Assembly (NCBI GenBank): GCA_943846735.1
Contig: OX044364.1
Location: forward strand, 434,001 to 498,000
Direction: 5' to 3'
Origin: CAJQLB01 sp905479065
Lineage (GTDB): Bacteria; Bacteroidota; Bacteroidia; Flavobacteriales; Flavobacteriaceae
DNA length: 64,000 bases
Part shown: piece after piece, positions 26,494 to 35,930 of the stretch
Layout of the letters: every line of letters starts with the position of its first letter
Numbering within the stretch: the stretch's first letter is position 1
Notes under the pieces: generated by a model
Database searches by the model: none
What the model was told of the DNA's origin: nothing
What the model saw: only the letters and a program-made list of their open reading frames with translations
Program-made: the position numbers and the translations under genes

Positions 26494-28392
26494 TTAATTG
26501 TTATTTATATCATCCAAAACTTCAAATGTGGAGTTTTGAGAGATGTATTCTGGCACTAACTTTTTCATTTTACAGACGATATCGACATTGGATTGTTTCG
26601 TAATCATGCTACATAAAGCGGAAATATCTGACTCTATTTTTTTGATATTAAATGCTTTCGTTTTAGCAATCATTATTTTATTGTGATATGTTTTTACGGT
26701 ATTTTCTCCGTTTGCTAACAACTCTTCATAAATTTTTTCCCCAGGTCTCAACCCAATGACTTCAATATCAATCTCGTTTGGAAAGTGAAATCCCGATAAC
26801 GTAATCATGTTCTTTGCTAAATCCATAATTTTAACTGACTCACCCATATCAAAAACAAATATTTCTCCACCTTTACCCATCGTAGCAGCCTCCAATACTA
26901 GTTGACTAGCTTCTCGAATTGTCATGAAATATCTTGTAATCTCTTTGTGAGTTACAGTCAATGGTCCTCCTTTTTCTATTTGTTTTTTAAACAATGGTAT
27001 TACAGAACCATTCGATCCTAAAACATTTCCAAACCTAGTAGTGACAAATTTGGTATTGCTTTTTTCTTTTAAACAATTTACAAAAAGTTCTGCAATACGC
27101 TTAGTTGCTCCCATAACATTTGTTGGGTTTACAGCTTTATCAGTTGATATTAAAACAAATTTATTAACGTCATTAGCTACGGATAAGTTAGCCATATTTT
27201 TGGTGCCACAGACATTAACATGAACTGCTTCATATGGGTTTTGTTCCATTAAAGGAACATGTTTATACGCTGCAGCATGAAAAACTATATCGGGCTTATA
27301 TTCTTGAAAAATATTTTCTAATCTCTTAAAGTCTTTAATATCTGCAATTACTGCAACAAACTTACCCTCTCCTGATAATTTTAGGTCTTGTTGTAAGCTG
27401 TAGAGAGGTGATTCGGCAATATCCAATAGTATCAATTTAATATTTCTGTAACCTATCAAGTTTTTTACGATTTCACTACCGATTGAACCTGCTGCTCCCG
27501 AAATTAAAACAGTTTTGTTTTCGTATTCCTTTGTGAGTGTTGAATTTGTAATGTTTATTGGTGTTCGACCGAGTAAATCTTCAATGTTGACATCTTTAAT
27601 TTGCCCAAGACTTAAATCACCATTAATCCAATTTTGAATTGGTGGGACAATTTTAACTTTTAAGTTTAAATTAAGTAAATAAGTTGATACTTCTAGTAAA
27701 CGATTTGACTCAATATTTTGCGCAGAAATGATAACCTCATCAGCCGCTAACTTTTTAATGAGTTTGGGTGAAATCTGATTCAAACTGTACACTGATAATA
27801 AATTTATTTTTTTGCCAATTTTTCGACTGTTATCATCTATGAATCCTAAGACATGGATATTTGTTTTTACGTCATTTATTATAGCATTGTATGTTATCAT
27901 TCCAGCGGAACCTGCTCCAAAAATAAACACATGTTTTATAATTTGGTCATTTTTGATAAGTTGCTGGTATGTTAATTTGATAAGAAATTTTGTTCCTACT
28001 AAAAAAAGAAAGTTTAATAGTAAGTGTATGTATATAATAGAACCTGAAAACTCTAAAATATTAGTAATTTCTATTTTTCTCAGAAAAAGGGTAATTAAAA
28101 ATAACGAAGTTGCAAGGATATTAGCACCAATAATAATATTTATTACGTCCTTGATACCTGTATATCTGACTACCCCCTTGTGACTTCCTACCAATAAAAA
28201 GCTGATTAAGGATACCATGACAACAATCGGTAATTGACTAACGATTGTTGTCAAGTTGAAGTCTAACTTAAAGTTGTAATAAATACAAAATGAAATAAAG
28301 TACGTAAAAATAACAATGATAATATCAAATAATAAGACCAGCCATTTGGAGGCATATTTTTTTATAAATATTGAAAGAATTCTATCAATCAT
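26494..28392 (-). CDS. WbpM/CapD-like UDP-sugar 4,6-dehydratase (membrane-bound)
   Basis: A 632-residue nucleoside-diphosphate-sugar dehydratase. Four N-terminal membrane helices fill about residues 15-135. A first Rossmann domain follows (VFIFGAGSAGM, about 155-165), then the catalytic SDR domain with NAD motif ISGAAGSIGSE (298-307), STDKAVNPTNVMGATKR with the Met-x-x-x-Lys pair typical of WbpM relatives, and VTRFGNVLGSNGSVIPLF. It probably makes UDP-4-keto-6-deoxy-GlcNAc, which the aminotransferase two bases upstream then aminates. Confidence 0.95.
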   Translation of the reverse strand: MIDRILSIFIKKYASKWLVLLFDIIIVIFTYFISFCIYYNFKLDFNLTTIVSQLPIVVMVSLISFLLVGSHKGVVRYTGIKDVINIIIGANILATSLFLITLFLRKIEITNILEFSGSIIYIHLLLNFLFLVGTKFLIKLTYQQLIKNDQIIKHVFIFGAGSAGMITYNAIINDVKTNIHVLGFIDDNSRKIGKKINLLSVYSLNQISPKLIKKLAADEVIISAQNIESNRLLEVSTYLLNLNLKVKIVPPIQNWINGDLSLGQIKDVNIEDLLGRTPINITNSTLTKEYENKTVLISGAAGSIGSEIVKNLIGYRNIKLILLDIAESPLYSLQQDLKLSGEGKFVAVIADIKDFKRLENIFQEYKPDIVFHAAAYKHVPLMEQNPYEAVHVNVCGTKNMANLSVANDVNKFVLISTDKAVNPTNVMGATKRIAELFVNCLKEKSNTKFVTTRFGNVLGSNGSVIPLFKKQIEKGGPLTVTHKEITRYFMTIREASQLVLEAATMGKGGEIFVFDMGESVKIMDLAKNMITLSGFHFPNEIDIEVIGLRPGEKIYEELLANGENTVKTYHNKIMIAKTKAFNIKKIESDISALCSMITKQSNVDIVCKMKKLVPEYISQNSTFEVLDDINNN

Positions 28393-28394
28393 GA

Positions 28395-29513
28395 CTAAAA
28401 ACAGGCTTTAATAATGGATATAATTTTATCTAAGTCTTTGGTGGTTATATTTGAACCACTCGGTAAGCAAAGGCCTCTATCAAATAAATCATCAGAAATT
28501 CCATTGAGGTAACTAGGTGAATTTTTGAAAATAGGTTGTTGATGTAGTGGTCTCCACAATGGTCTGGATTCGATATTCTCTTTGCTTAAACGAATTCTCA
28601 ACATTTCTCGATTTTCATAATTTGGTGTAAGAAAACAACTTAACCATCGATTGGAATAATTGCCATCAGCTTCGTGCAGAAATTCAAGTTCCTTGATATG
28701 ACTTAGGTTTTGCTCATAATAATCAAAAATAAAGCGACGTTTAGTGACGTAAGATTCTAGAGCAGTCATTTGACCTCTACCTATTCCTGCTAAAATATTC
28801 GACATTCGGTAATTAAAGCCAATATTAGAGTGAAGATATGCAATATCTTCGTCACGGGCTTGTGTTGCCAAAAAAATAGCTCTTTTTTTTGTGTCAATAT
28901 TTTTTGCGATTAATGCTCCTCCACCAGACGTGGTTATGATTTTATTGCCGTTAAAAGATAAAATTGATAAATCACCTAAAGAGCCACATTTAACATTATG
29001 TCTTGAACTTCCTAGTGCTTCTGCACTATCTTCAATTATTGGTATATCATAATTTCTGCCTATTCTGTTAATTGCTTCAGTTTGATAAGGCATGCCATAT
29101 AAGTGAACAGCTATTATTGCCTTTGGCTTTTTCCCTTTACTAATTCTGTCTGTTATGGCAATTTCTAATTGTTCTGGACATAAATTCCAGCTATTTTTTT
29201 CACTGTCTATAAAAATGGGAGTTGCGCCTAAATATAAAATTGGGTTTGCAGAGCCTGAAAAAGTAAAACTTTGACAAATTACTTCATCATTTGATTCAAT
29301 ACCAAGTAATATTAAGGCCAAATGAATGGCAGCAGTTCCCGAACTCAAGGCTGCTACATGACAGTCGTTTTGGAGGTATGACTCAATATCACTTTCAAAC
29401 CCATCAACATTGGGTCCTAATGGAGCTATCCAATTTGTGGAAAATGCTTGCGATATAAATTTTTGCTCCTCTCCACACATGTGAGGTGGAGAAAGCCATA
29501 TTTTAGGTTTCAT
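28395..29513 (-). CDS. DegT/DnrJ/EryC1/StrS PLP aminotransferase (sugar aminotransferase)
   Basis: A 372-residue fold-type I sugar aminotransferase. The N-terminus IWLSPPHMCGEEQKFISQAF then NWIAPLGPNVDGFE resembles the PglE-type group. AALSSGTAAIHLALILLGI binds PLP phosphate, EDSAEALGS is the Asp stacking on the cofactor, and SFNGNKIITTSGGG carries the PLP lysine. With the WbpM-like dehydratase it should make UDP-4-amino-4,6-dideoxy-GlcNAc, the substrate for a PglC-type initiating transferase, which is also present in this locus. The exact epimer is inferred, not shown. Confidence 0.93.
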   Translation of the reverse strand: MKPKIWLSPPHMCGEEQKFISQAFSTNWIAPLGPNVDGFESDIESYLQNDCHVAALSSGTAAIHLALILLGIESNDEVICQSFTFSGSANPILYLGATPIFIDSEKNSWNLCPEQLEIAITDRISKGKKPKAIIAVHLYGMPYQTEAINRIGRNYDIPIIEDSAEALGSSRHNVKCGSLGDLSILSFNGNKIITTSGGGALIAKNIDTKKRAIFLATQARDEDIAYLHSNIGFNYRMSNILAGIGRGQMTALESYVTKRRFIFDYYEQNLSHIKELEFLHEADGNYSNRWLSCFLTPNYENREMLRIRLSKENIESRPLWRPLHQQPIFKNSPSYLNGISDDLFDRGLCLPSGSNITTKDLDKIISIIKACF

Positions 29514-29595
29514 CTTTCAAATTGTTTCGTAATAAATTACCACAATTTTTATGCTTGAAATGGATCTGGAACATAAAAACAGGTCATATCTTATT

Positions 29596-29617
29596 ACATG
29601 AGAATACAACCTCATGT
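29596..29617. repeat. Inverted repeat ACATGAG/CTCATGT in the EPS locus gap
   Basis: A perfect 7-bp inverted repeat with an 8-base loop in the 245-base gap between the aminotransferase and deacetylase genes. There is no T run, so terminator function is unlikely; it may be an operator or RNA structure. The rest of the gap shows no gene and no TAnnTTTG box. Confidence 0.4.
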
Positions 29618-29758
29618 CGTTGATTTGCTATTAACTATTCTTATTGAAGTTCAATATGCGATTTAAGTACATGTCACACCAAATAAAAACGACAAAAACC
29701 TATTTTCTACGTTGATTTCTATATGTTTAAAAACTTCACAAGACAATGACGCTCTAGA

Positions 29759-30757
29759 TTATCTTTTGATTTTATTAGAGAGACCTGTCATTGTTTCACT
29801 CTCGAAACCGTAAACACTGTTTAATAATTTAAAGTGTTTAAAAATAGTTTCTAGATTATTAAAATTTTCATTTATTTGCGCCCCAAAATTATGAGGATGC
29901 CACCATAAATGAAACATTTCATTGTTTTGTGCAGCATGAGTCATCGCCTTTGTAACTCTACGAATTTTTAATGGCTCCATGATTTTTAACCTATTACTAA
30001 ATGCTCTTAAAAGACGACTTGATGGCAAATTAATTATACTTTTATTTTGATTAATGTACTCAACGTTGTAGGTGTTTTGGCCTGTCAGATTTACATAGGA
30101 ATCTAGAAGCCTTAAAAGTTTAAAAATGTACCAACCATGGTAGGCTTTTGTTGTGTGAATATTATAAATAAACGATTTTTCTTTTCCACGAAATGATGTG
30201 ATTCCATGCTTTTCGCAGACATCAAGGTATGGCTTATCGACTATGTTGTCAGCCTCGATCATGTTTCTAGGAAACACAATGCTTTTAATTTCAATATTAT
30301 GTTTATTCGCTATATTTTTTGCAGCTTTTAAATCGCAAGAAAATTGCTCTGCAGTCTGTCCAAGTTCATGACAATAAAAATGACAGAAAGTATGCGTTCC
30401 TAATTCATGGTTTTTAGTATTTTTAATTTTTTGAATACCTGAAAGCGCATAATGAAAAGGATCATCTCTTTCGCTATTACCAATATCCGAAATGAGATTG
30501 TAAGGATTAAATTTTCTATTGCTGTAGGAGGGTTTTTGTTTTGGGGAATGCAATATTAAATCTTCCTTATTTTCAGCAAATAATAAGCCAACCGTCGAAA
30601 ATGTAAGTTTCACATCATATCGATTACTTAATTCTAGAAGCCGGTCAATGACGAAATTGACACTTGAAAGATTCTCATGGTAGTCTTGAACACTTTTTTT
30701 ATCAAAAACGCCCCAATGAATTTCATAATCCAATGATATTACAAAGTGTCCCTTCAC
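29759..30757 (-). CDS. Polysaccharide deacetylase (NodB-fold)
   Basis: A 332-residue protein of the carbohydrate esterase 4 type. FVISLDYEIHWGVFD gives the catalytic or metal Asp (Asp10), followed by KLTFSTVGLLF and the metal-binding HELGTHTFCHFYCHE, then IVFPRNMIEADN and a late HLWWHPHNFG with a catalytic His. It should remove N- or O-acetyl groups from a sugar; no signal peptide is visible, so it may act on cytosolic lipid-linked intermediates (inferred). The start is GTG at 30757. Its place next to acyl- and amide-forming enzymes suggests it frees an amine for re-modification. Confidence 0.87.
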   Translation of the reverse strand: MKGHFVISLDYEIHWGVFDKKSVQDYHENLSSVNFVIDRLLELSNRYDVKLTFSTVGLLFAENKEDLILHSPKQKPSYSNRKFNPYNLISDIGNSERDDPFHYALSGIQKIKNTKNHELGTHTFCHFYCHELGQTAEQFSCDLKAAKNIANKHNIEIKSIVFPRNMIEADNIVDKPYLDVCEKHGITSFRGKEKSFIYNIHTTKAYHGWYIFKLLRLLDSYVNLTGQNTYNVEYINQNKSIINLPSSRLLRAFSNRLKIMEPLKIRRVTKAMTHAAQNNEMFHLWWHPHNFGAQINENFNNLETIFKHFKLLNSVYGFESETMTGLSNKIKR

Positions 30758-30798
30758 AATTTATATAATTTTTTGCACATTTGATTTATTTAATAACA

Positions 30799-31677
30799 TT
30801 AGCGCTTTTGTCTTTTACCAGATTCATCATAGTAGTGACAAACACAATTTTTACCGTAAAGTCCAAAAGCATGTAAAATTCTTTTTACTCGTTCAACAGA
30901 TTTCATTCTAAAATGATCAATAGTAGTATGTCCAAAATTATTTGAGCTAATCGAAATATCAATGCCATAAACACAATGCCACCAATTTTTGGGTATAAAT
31001 AATGTCTTGCCAGGCTCTAAGACGGTATATTTTACGCGCGCATCTTTAAATGCCTGATGATTCTCTTGGTCAAAATTTTCCATGGATACTGAACAAAGCT
31101 TTGATCCAGGTTCGTATTTATCACTTAATGGCATTTTTGAATTGTCTTTTGGTGAAACCAAAAACACAAGTTTTTTTCCAAATACTTGAGCTAGAATGTT
31201 GTCGTTGAGTCTATCGGTATGCCATCCTGTTATAGTGCCAGGAGGCCCTATCCAAAAAGATGTCGAATTATACTTTTTAAAATTTGATATCAATGAAAAA
31301 TCAACATCGTTCATTACTTCAGGGAAAAGTTTTTGAATTGATAAATTTGATAAATAGGCATCTGAATTATTTGTTGAGGACTCTTTTATTTCTTGAACAT
31401 AATTTAAAAAATCACCAAATTCCCACGCTGTATTACCTTGTCTTATATTTCCTTTAGAGATAAAGGCTTGTTTGTCTTTGCCAATTGTCTCAAAATAGTC
31501 TAAATTCCATTTTTTCATAGCAGGCCAATCATTAATCATAGCGGTCATAACGAGCGGTGTGTTATTCTTTACAAAGGTGTTATTGAATTCTTTGTGTGAA
31601 ATTCTTGTAATGGTTTTAATTTCTTCTAAAGGGTAATTTAGGATGTTTTGAACGTAAGATATAATTTTATGATGCAT
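30799..31677 (-). CDS. JmjC-like cupin (Fe(II)/2-oxoglutarate oxygenase type)
   Basis: A 292-residue cupin_8/JmjC-fold protein. The opening NTPLVMTAMINDWPAMKKWN is typical of this family. The double-stranded beta helix has the iron facial triad His153-x-Asp155 (TGWHTDRLND) and the distal His234 (FIPKNWWHCVYG). Relatives hydroxylate Asn, Asp, Arg or His side chains or small molecules. In a polysaccharide locus the substrate may be an amino-acid or sugar decoration, which is inference. The C-terminus has three Cys/His in GKNCVCHYYDE. It lies 41 bases upstream of the deacetylase. Confidence 0.85.
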   Translation of the reverse strand: MHHKIISYVQNILNYPLEEIKTITRISHKEFNNTFVKNNTPLVMTAMINDWPAMKKWNLDYFETIGKDKQAFISKGNIRQGNTAWEFGDFLNYVQEIKESSTNNSDAYLSNLSIQKLFPEVMNDVDFSLISNFKKYNSTSFWIGPPGTITGWHTDRLNDNILAQVFGKKLVFLVSPKDNSKMPLSDKYEPGSKLCSVSMENFDQENHQAFKDARVKYTVLEPGKTLFIPKNWWHCVYGIDISISSNNFGHTTIDHFRMKSVERVKRILHAFGLYGKNCVCHYYDESGKRQKR

Positions 31678-31800
31678 GACTAAATTTTATTCTAATTTAA
31701 ACTTTAATACTTATCCAATAAGCCATACTAATTAATTTAGACGACAGGGTGTGTTTATAAGTTCAATGACTGAAATAAGTCATGTGAATTAAATTTATAA

Positions 31801-33060
31801 TTATTGATTTGAATTATTTTTAAACATTAATTGAATAGATTTTGAATGACCTTTTATGACGATAATATTTGTTTTTGAATTTTTAAAAACAGTAATATTT
31901 TTTCGGTATTGAGGGTTAGAAAATAAAAAATCATTTATATGCTTTATGAGAAAATGATATTTTTTTTCATTGACATCAATAATTTCAAAGTCTTTAGATG
32001 GTTCAAATTTTGACAACATCTTTGATATGAATTCATCACGATTTTTATCATCATTTTTAATACTCTTTAAATTATAAATAAATTTTCTATATTTCTCATT
32101 GATATTATGTTTTCGTAAAAATAATTTAAACTTGAATAAGGTCTCAATTGTATTTGCCATTAGCGTAGCAAAAAATGAAGATTTGTCATACAGTAAATGG
32201 TAATTAAAATTGTACTGAGTGTTGCTCCATTTTTCTTTGTAATCAAAATAACCTTTCGAGAAGTCTGAAAAAGAATAGTTATTTTCAAAACACCAATCCA
32301 ATAATTTTAAAACGGAAAGTTTTCCAATACTAAATTTTTTGTAATCATAGTCAAATACCGTGATGGCTTTAAATAAGATGTTTTCAGCGTGATAATTGAG
32401 ATTTATTCCTATCGGAACACCTTCATTATAAATGATTAAAAATGAAGCTTGCTTAGCTCTTATTAAGGGTAAAATCAATTCTTTATAAAATTGCCACTTA
32501 CGCTTATTTAAGTGATGATAATCAGTGTTTTTACCCTTAAATCGAATATTTAATAAATGGTGAAAATGATCAAAAATAACATTGTATTTGTTTTCATCTA
32601 TCTCGCCAAATATAAAGTCATATGTAATTTCGAAAGTTTTCTCAAGGCGGCCGATATGAGACTGCCTAACATAGCGTTTATTTTTTGTTTTAAATTGTGT
32701 AGTCTGGTAATCTTTTGTTGATGAAAAATTGGTTAAATCCATCATGTAACCTTTATATTGATAGATTTTCTTAACCTCTAGCTTTTTATTTATAAGATCT
32801 ACTTGTTCATTCACGTTAAAATAATCAGGGATGTCGTAAAGTAAAAATATTTTTCCTTTGAAATCGCTGTGCTCCTTCTGGAGTCTGTAAAAAATTCCTT
32901 TGGTAAGATTTTTACCTACGTTAATGTATACAGGTAGAAATGTCTTTTTGTAAAAAGATACATTTTTTATGAAATTGAACTTATAAGACGGCTTTGAATC
33001 ATAAAAATGTTTGAGCCAAAGAGTGGTGAAGATTTCAGATGTAAATGGGTTATTTTTCAT
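31801..33060 (-). CDS. GNAT/FemAB-like acyltransferase (BioF2-like)
   Basis: A 419-residue protein with two GNAT-like halves as in the FemAB/BioF2-like (Acetyltransf_6) group. The clearest marks are SFLIIYNEGVPIGINLNY and FSDFSKGYFDYKEKWSNTQY, a pattern I know from polysaccharide-locus acyltransferases. Such proteins acetylate amino sugars or transfer aminoacyl groups. No signal peptide or membrane helix. It sits between the ATP-grasp and cupin genes, with 123 and 61-base gaps, and is probably in the same transcript. The donor and acceptor are not readable. Confidence 0.75.
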   Translation of the reverse strand: MKNNPFTSEIFTTLWLKHFYDSKPSYKFNFIKNVSFYKKTFLPVYINVGKNLTKGIFYRLQKEHSDFKGKIFLLYDIPDYFNVNEQVDLINKKLEVKKIYQYKGYMMDLTNFSSTKDYQTTQFKTKNKRYVRQSHIGRLEKTFEITYDFIFGEIDENKYNVIFDHFHHLLNIRFKGKNTDYHHLNKRKWQFYKELILPLIRAKQASFLIIYNEGVPIGINLNYHAENILFKAITVFDYDYKKFSIGKLSVLKLLDWCFENNYSFSDFSKGYFDYKEKWSNTQYNFNYHLLYDKSSFFATLMANTIETLFKFKLFLRKHNINEKYRKFIYNLKSIKNDDKNRDEFISKMLSKFEPSKDFEIIDVNEKKYHFLIKHINDFLFSNPQYRKNITVFKNSKTNIIVIKGHSKSIQLMFKNNSNQ

Positions 33061-33121
33061 GAGGTTACTTCATACAATACAAAATTAAACGTATTCTCAA
33101 TAAAATACAACTTGTTAAAGT

Positions 33122-34144
33122 TTACGTTTGTTTGATTTTTAGAATTTTATCACATTTTGAAAACAACATTCCTGATTTGTACTTGTTATGTTGTTTAATG
33201 TCCTTTTCACCAAACAGCCAATCTATGTAAATGGCAGCAATATTAATTCCCGCCTCATGTGAAAATGGATAGCCTCCTCCAAATCTCGGATTTAGTTCTA
33301 AGATATAAAATTCATTATTTGATACGAAAATATCGCAATCTAAAATCCCTATATGTTTTAGATTACTTGAAATTATTTCACCAATTTTATTAAAGCGGTC
33401 ATCGATAACTGATATTGCTTTGTCAGTTTCACCTGAACGCATATTAATTTTTTTTCTTACGAAAGTTCCAAAGTAATTACCTTCAAAATCATTCACAATA
33501 TCTAGACCGTACTCCTGTCCATTCATATTTTCCTGAATAAGAATTGCGTTATTTGCATCTTGTTGACTAACAATATTAAGAATTGATTTTTTTAATTTTA
33601 TGTGTTGCAGTTTAAAAGAGAGATTTAACTCTTCATATGTTTCAGGAAAGTCAATCCCTATCGATGCACTGCCCCAACGCGGTTTGACAACGACCGGATA
33701 TGTTATTTTATTTGTTTTGAGAGCATCGTTTGCTTCTTTTAACGAGGTGAATGTCAGTGGTGTTTTTAAGCCTATACTTTTTATGAAATTAAAAGTTTTT
33801 ATTTTATCAAAAGCGATGTCTATGACAGATTCGCTCGAAACCAAGACTTTTACGCCAGTTGACTGTAAATATTTCAAATGTCTAGATAATATTGGTAATT
33901 CTAAATCATTGAGCGATATAATGGCGTTTATTTTATGGATTTGAATTATTTCTATTAATGATGGAATGTAGTTGATGTCGTAAACACTGGGGACTGTAAT
34001 TGCAACATCTGCATCCACCATTGCCGGTGCAGTATCACTCATGTCCATTGCAAAAACTTTCCCTCTTCCTTTTAAAGCATCTCTAAAATAATTAATTAAA
34101 TAATTCCTGCGTCCTGCACAGGTAAAAAGTATATGTAACGGCAT
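33122..34144 (-). CDS. ATP-grasp ligase (carbamoyl-phosphate-synthase-like)
   Basis: A 340-residue ATP-grasp protein: preATP-grasp domain LHILFTCAGRRNYLINYF, nucleotide-binding YPVVVKPRWGSASIGI, ILIQENMNGQEYGLDIVND, and the Mg-binding FYILELNPRFGGGYPFSHEA. Members join a carboxylate to an amine or other nucleophile via acyl phosphate. The gene directly abuts the sugar transferase stop codon, so the two are coupled. The likely job is attaching an acid or amino acid to an EPS precursor sugar; the substrate is inferred. Confidence 0.88.
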   Translation of the reverse strand: MPLHILFTCAGRRNYLINYFRDALKGRGKVFAMDMSDTAPAMVDADVAITVPSVYDINYIPSLIEIIQIHKINAIISLNDLELPILSRHLKYLQSTGVKVLVSSESVIDIAFDKIKTFNFIKSIGLKTPLTFTSLKEANDALKTNKITYPVVVKPRWGSASIGIDFPETYEELNLSFKLQHIKLKKSILNIVSQQDANNAILIQENMNGQEYGLDIVNDFEGNYFGTFVRKKINMRSGETDKAISVIDDRFNKIGEIISSNLKHIGILDCDIFVSNNEFYILELNPRFGGGYPFSHEAGINIAAIYIDWLFGEKDIKQHNKYKSGMLFSKCDKILKIKQT

Positions 34145-34777
34145 TTATTTCTTTGTTTTGGTTTCTGCGTGTGTACCCATAAAATCCGCGACAATATCAT
34201 TTTCTAAATTATAAATACCGTCTTTTTTAAAAACTTTATAGAAAGTTAAAAATAGAATTTTTAAGTCTAATATTAAAGAGATATTTTTTACATACCATAC
34301 ATCAAGTTTAAACTTTTGCTCCCAACTAATAGTATTTCTACCATTAATTTGTGCCCATCCAGTAATTCCTGGTTTTATTAGATGACGCTGTTTTTGAAAG
34401 TTGTTGTAACGAGTTAAATATTCTACCAGTAAAGGTCTCGGACCAACCAAAGACATGTCACCTTTTATGACGTTAATCAGTTGTGGTATTTCATCTAATG
34501 AATATTTTCGAATGAACTGCCCCGTTTTAGTTAAACGCATGGATGGGGGTAAAAGTTTGCCATTGTGATCCATTTTGTCATTCATGGTTTTAAATTTTAT
34601 AATTTTAAACACATGCTCATTCTTGCCAGGTCGTTTTTGGAAAAAGAAGACATTACCATTATTTTTAATGAATAGTACTAGCCATAACACTAAAAATAAT
34701 GGAAAAACAATCATGAATCCAAGTATTGCAAAAACCAGATCAAATAGTCTTTTCACAACATCAATATAGACTTTCAT
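34145..34777 (-). CDS. Initiating sugar transferase (PglC/WcaJ C-terminal type)
   Basis: A 210-residue monotopic polyprenyl-phosphate glycosyl-1-phosphate transferase that loads the first sugar of the EPS repeat on undecaprenyl phosphate. One N-terminal hydrophobic segment (LFDLVFAILGFMIVFPLFLV) is followed by FKIIKFKTM, RKYSLDEIPQLINVIKGD, MSLVGPRPLLVEYL and KPGITGWAQINGRN. The short PglC-like form fits an amino-dideoxy sugar made by the dehydratase-aminotransferase pair. ATG 34777 overlaps the glycosyltransferase stop as ATGA, so it is preferred over the in-frame start at 34816. Confidence 0.95.
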   Translation of the reverse strand: MKVYIDVVKRLFDLVFAILGFMIVFPLFLVLWLVLFIKNNGNVFFFQKRPGKNEHVFKIIKFKTMNDKMDHNGKLLPPSMRLTKTGQFIRKYSLDEIPQLINVIKGDMSLVGPRPLLVEYLTRYNNFQKQRHLIKPGITGWAQINGRNTISWEQKFKLDVWYVKNISLILDLKILFLTFYKVFKKDGIYNLENDIVADFMGTHAETKTKK

Positions 34778-35922
34778 GATTCTAAACTTCTGTAAAGCTT
34801 TAAGCTTTCGTTCCATATAAATTCTTGTTTGTATCGCTCTAAAATCCTTTTTCTAGAATGTTTAATCATGTCTAGACGTTTCTCAGGGTTTTCTATCATA
34901 TATATCATTGCACTTTCAAGCGCTTCGGAATTTTTTACCGGAATTATTAATCCATTTACTTGATCCTCTATAATTTCGTTACATCCATTAATGTCACTAA
35001 CGATACAAGGTAAACACATACAGCTCGCCTGCAATACAACATTTGGGAACCCTTCACGGTAACTTGGAAACGTTAACGCATGAGAAATTGAAACATAAGG
35101 TCTAATATCTTTTTGAACCCCAGTTGGAATAATACATATATTTTCTTTTATGAGAATTTCAGTTTTTGACAAAAGTGGATCTAGATGATTTTCTCTTGAC
35201 CCAATCAACAGTAATTTACATCTAGAATGTTTTTTGGTTAACAAATTAAATGCAGCTACTAATTCATTAATTCCTTTATCTTTAACAATTCTTCCGATGA
35301 AAATAAAAACAGTGTCATTTTCATTAATATTTAATGATTCTCTTAGTTGTTCTTTTTCTTTTTCTGTAACATGAGCAATATTATAATGTTCTGTGTCTAT
35401 GCCATTTGAGCTGCCATGTCCAATAACTTTTAATTTTGAAGCTGAAGTGAATTTTTCAGTAAGGATAATACGTTTTAATTTGAAGGAATTAGGAAGTATC
35501 AATGTGGAACAAGAATAAGTGAGTTTTTCAACAAGATTCAATAATTTTCGCATAACTCCTGTTTTTTCTAATAACGGTAAACCAGCTATTGTATGCAATC
35601 GATTTGGGACACCTGCTAATTTTGCTGCTATCATACCAACTGTTCCGGCCTTTGGAGTGTGAGTGTGAACAATAAAAGGCTTTTCTTTTTTAAAAAACTT
35701 GTAAAGCTTTAATAGCGCCTTTAAATCTTTTAATGGTGTAATGGTTCTTGTCATTTCAACAACATGAGTCCTAATGCCTTCATTTTGTCTAACTTCAGCT
35801 AACGCGTCACCATCTCCTGATACTCCAATTACTTCAAAGTATTTACTCATAAAACGATGTTGACCTTTTAAGAGTGATCTTAAAGATGACGGTACAGTCG
35901 TTATGCGTATGAGTTTTTGCAT
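34774..35922 (-). CDS. GT4 family glycosyltransferase
   Basis: A 382-residue GT-B enzyme. The N-terminal half contains FIVHTHTPKAGTVGMIAAKL, as in CapM/WbpT-like transferases, and the C-terminal half FIFIGRIVKDKGINELVAAF and the donor-binding FPSYREGFPNVVLQASCMCL. It probably adds the second sugar, given its coupling to the initiating transferase (4-base overlap). Linkage and donor are not determinable. Confidence 0.93.
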   Translation of the reverse strand: MQKLIRITTVPSSLRSLLKGQHRFMSKYFEVIGVSGDGDALAEVRQNEGIRTHVVEMTRTITPLKDLKALLKLYKFFKKEKPFIVHTHTPKAGTVGMIAAKLAGVPNRLHTIAGLPLLEKTGVMRKLLNLVEKLTYSCSTLILPNSFKLKRIILTEKFTSASKLKVIGHGSSNGIDTEHYNIAHVTEKEKEQLRESLNINENDTVFIFIGRIVKDKGINELVAAFNLLTKKHSRCKLLLIGSRENHLDPLLSKTEILIKENICIIPTGVQKDIRPYVSISHALTFPSYREGFPNVVLQASCMCLPCIVSDINGCNEIIEDQVNGLIIPVKNSEALESAMIYMIENPEKRLDMIKHSRKRILERYKQEFIWNESLKLYRSLES

Positions 35923-35930
35923 TATCTTGG

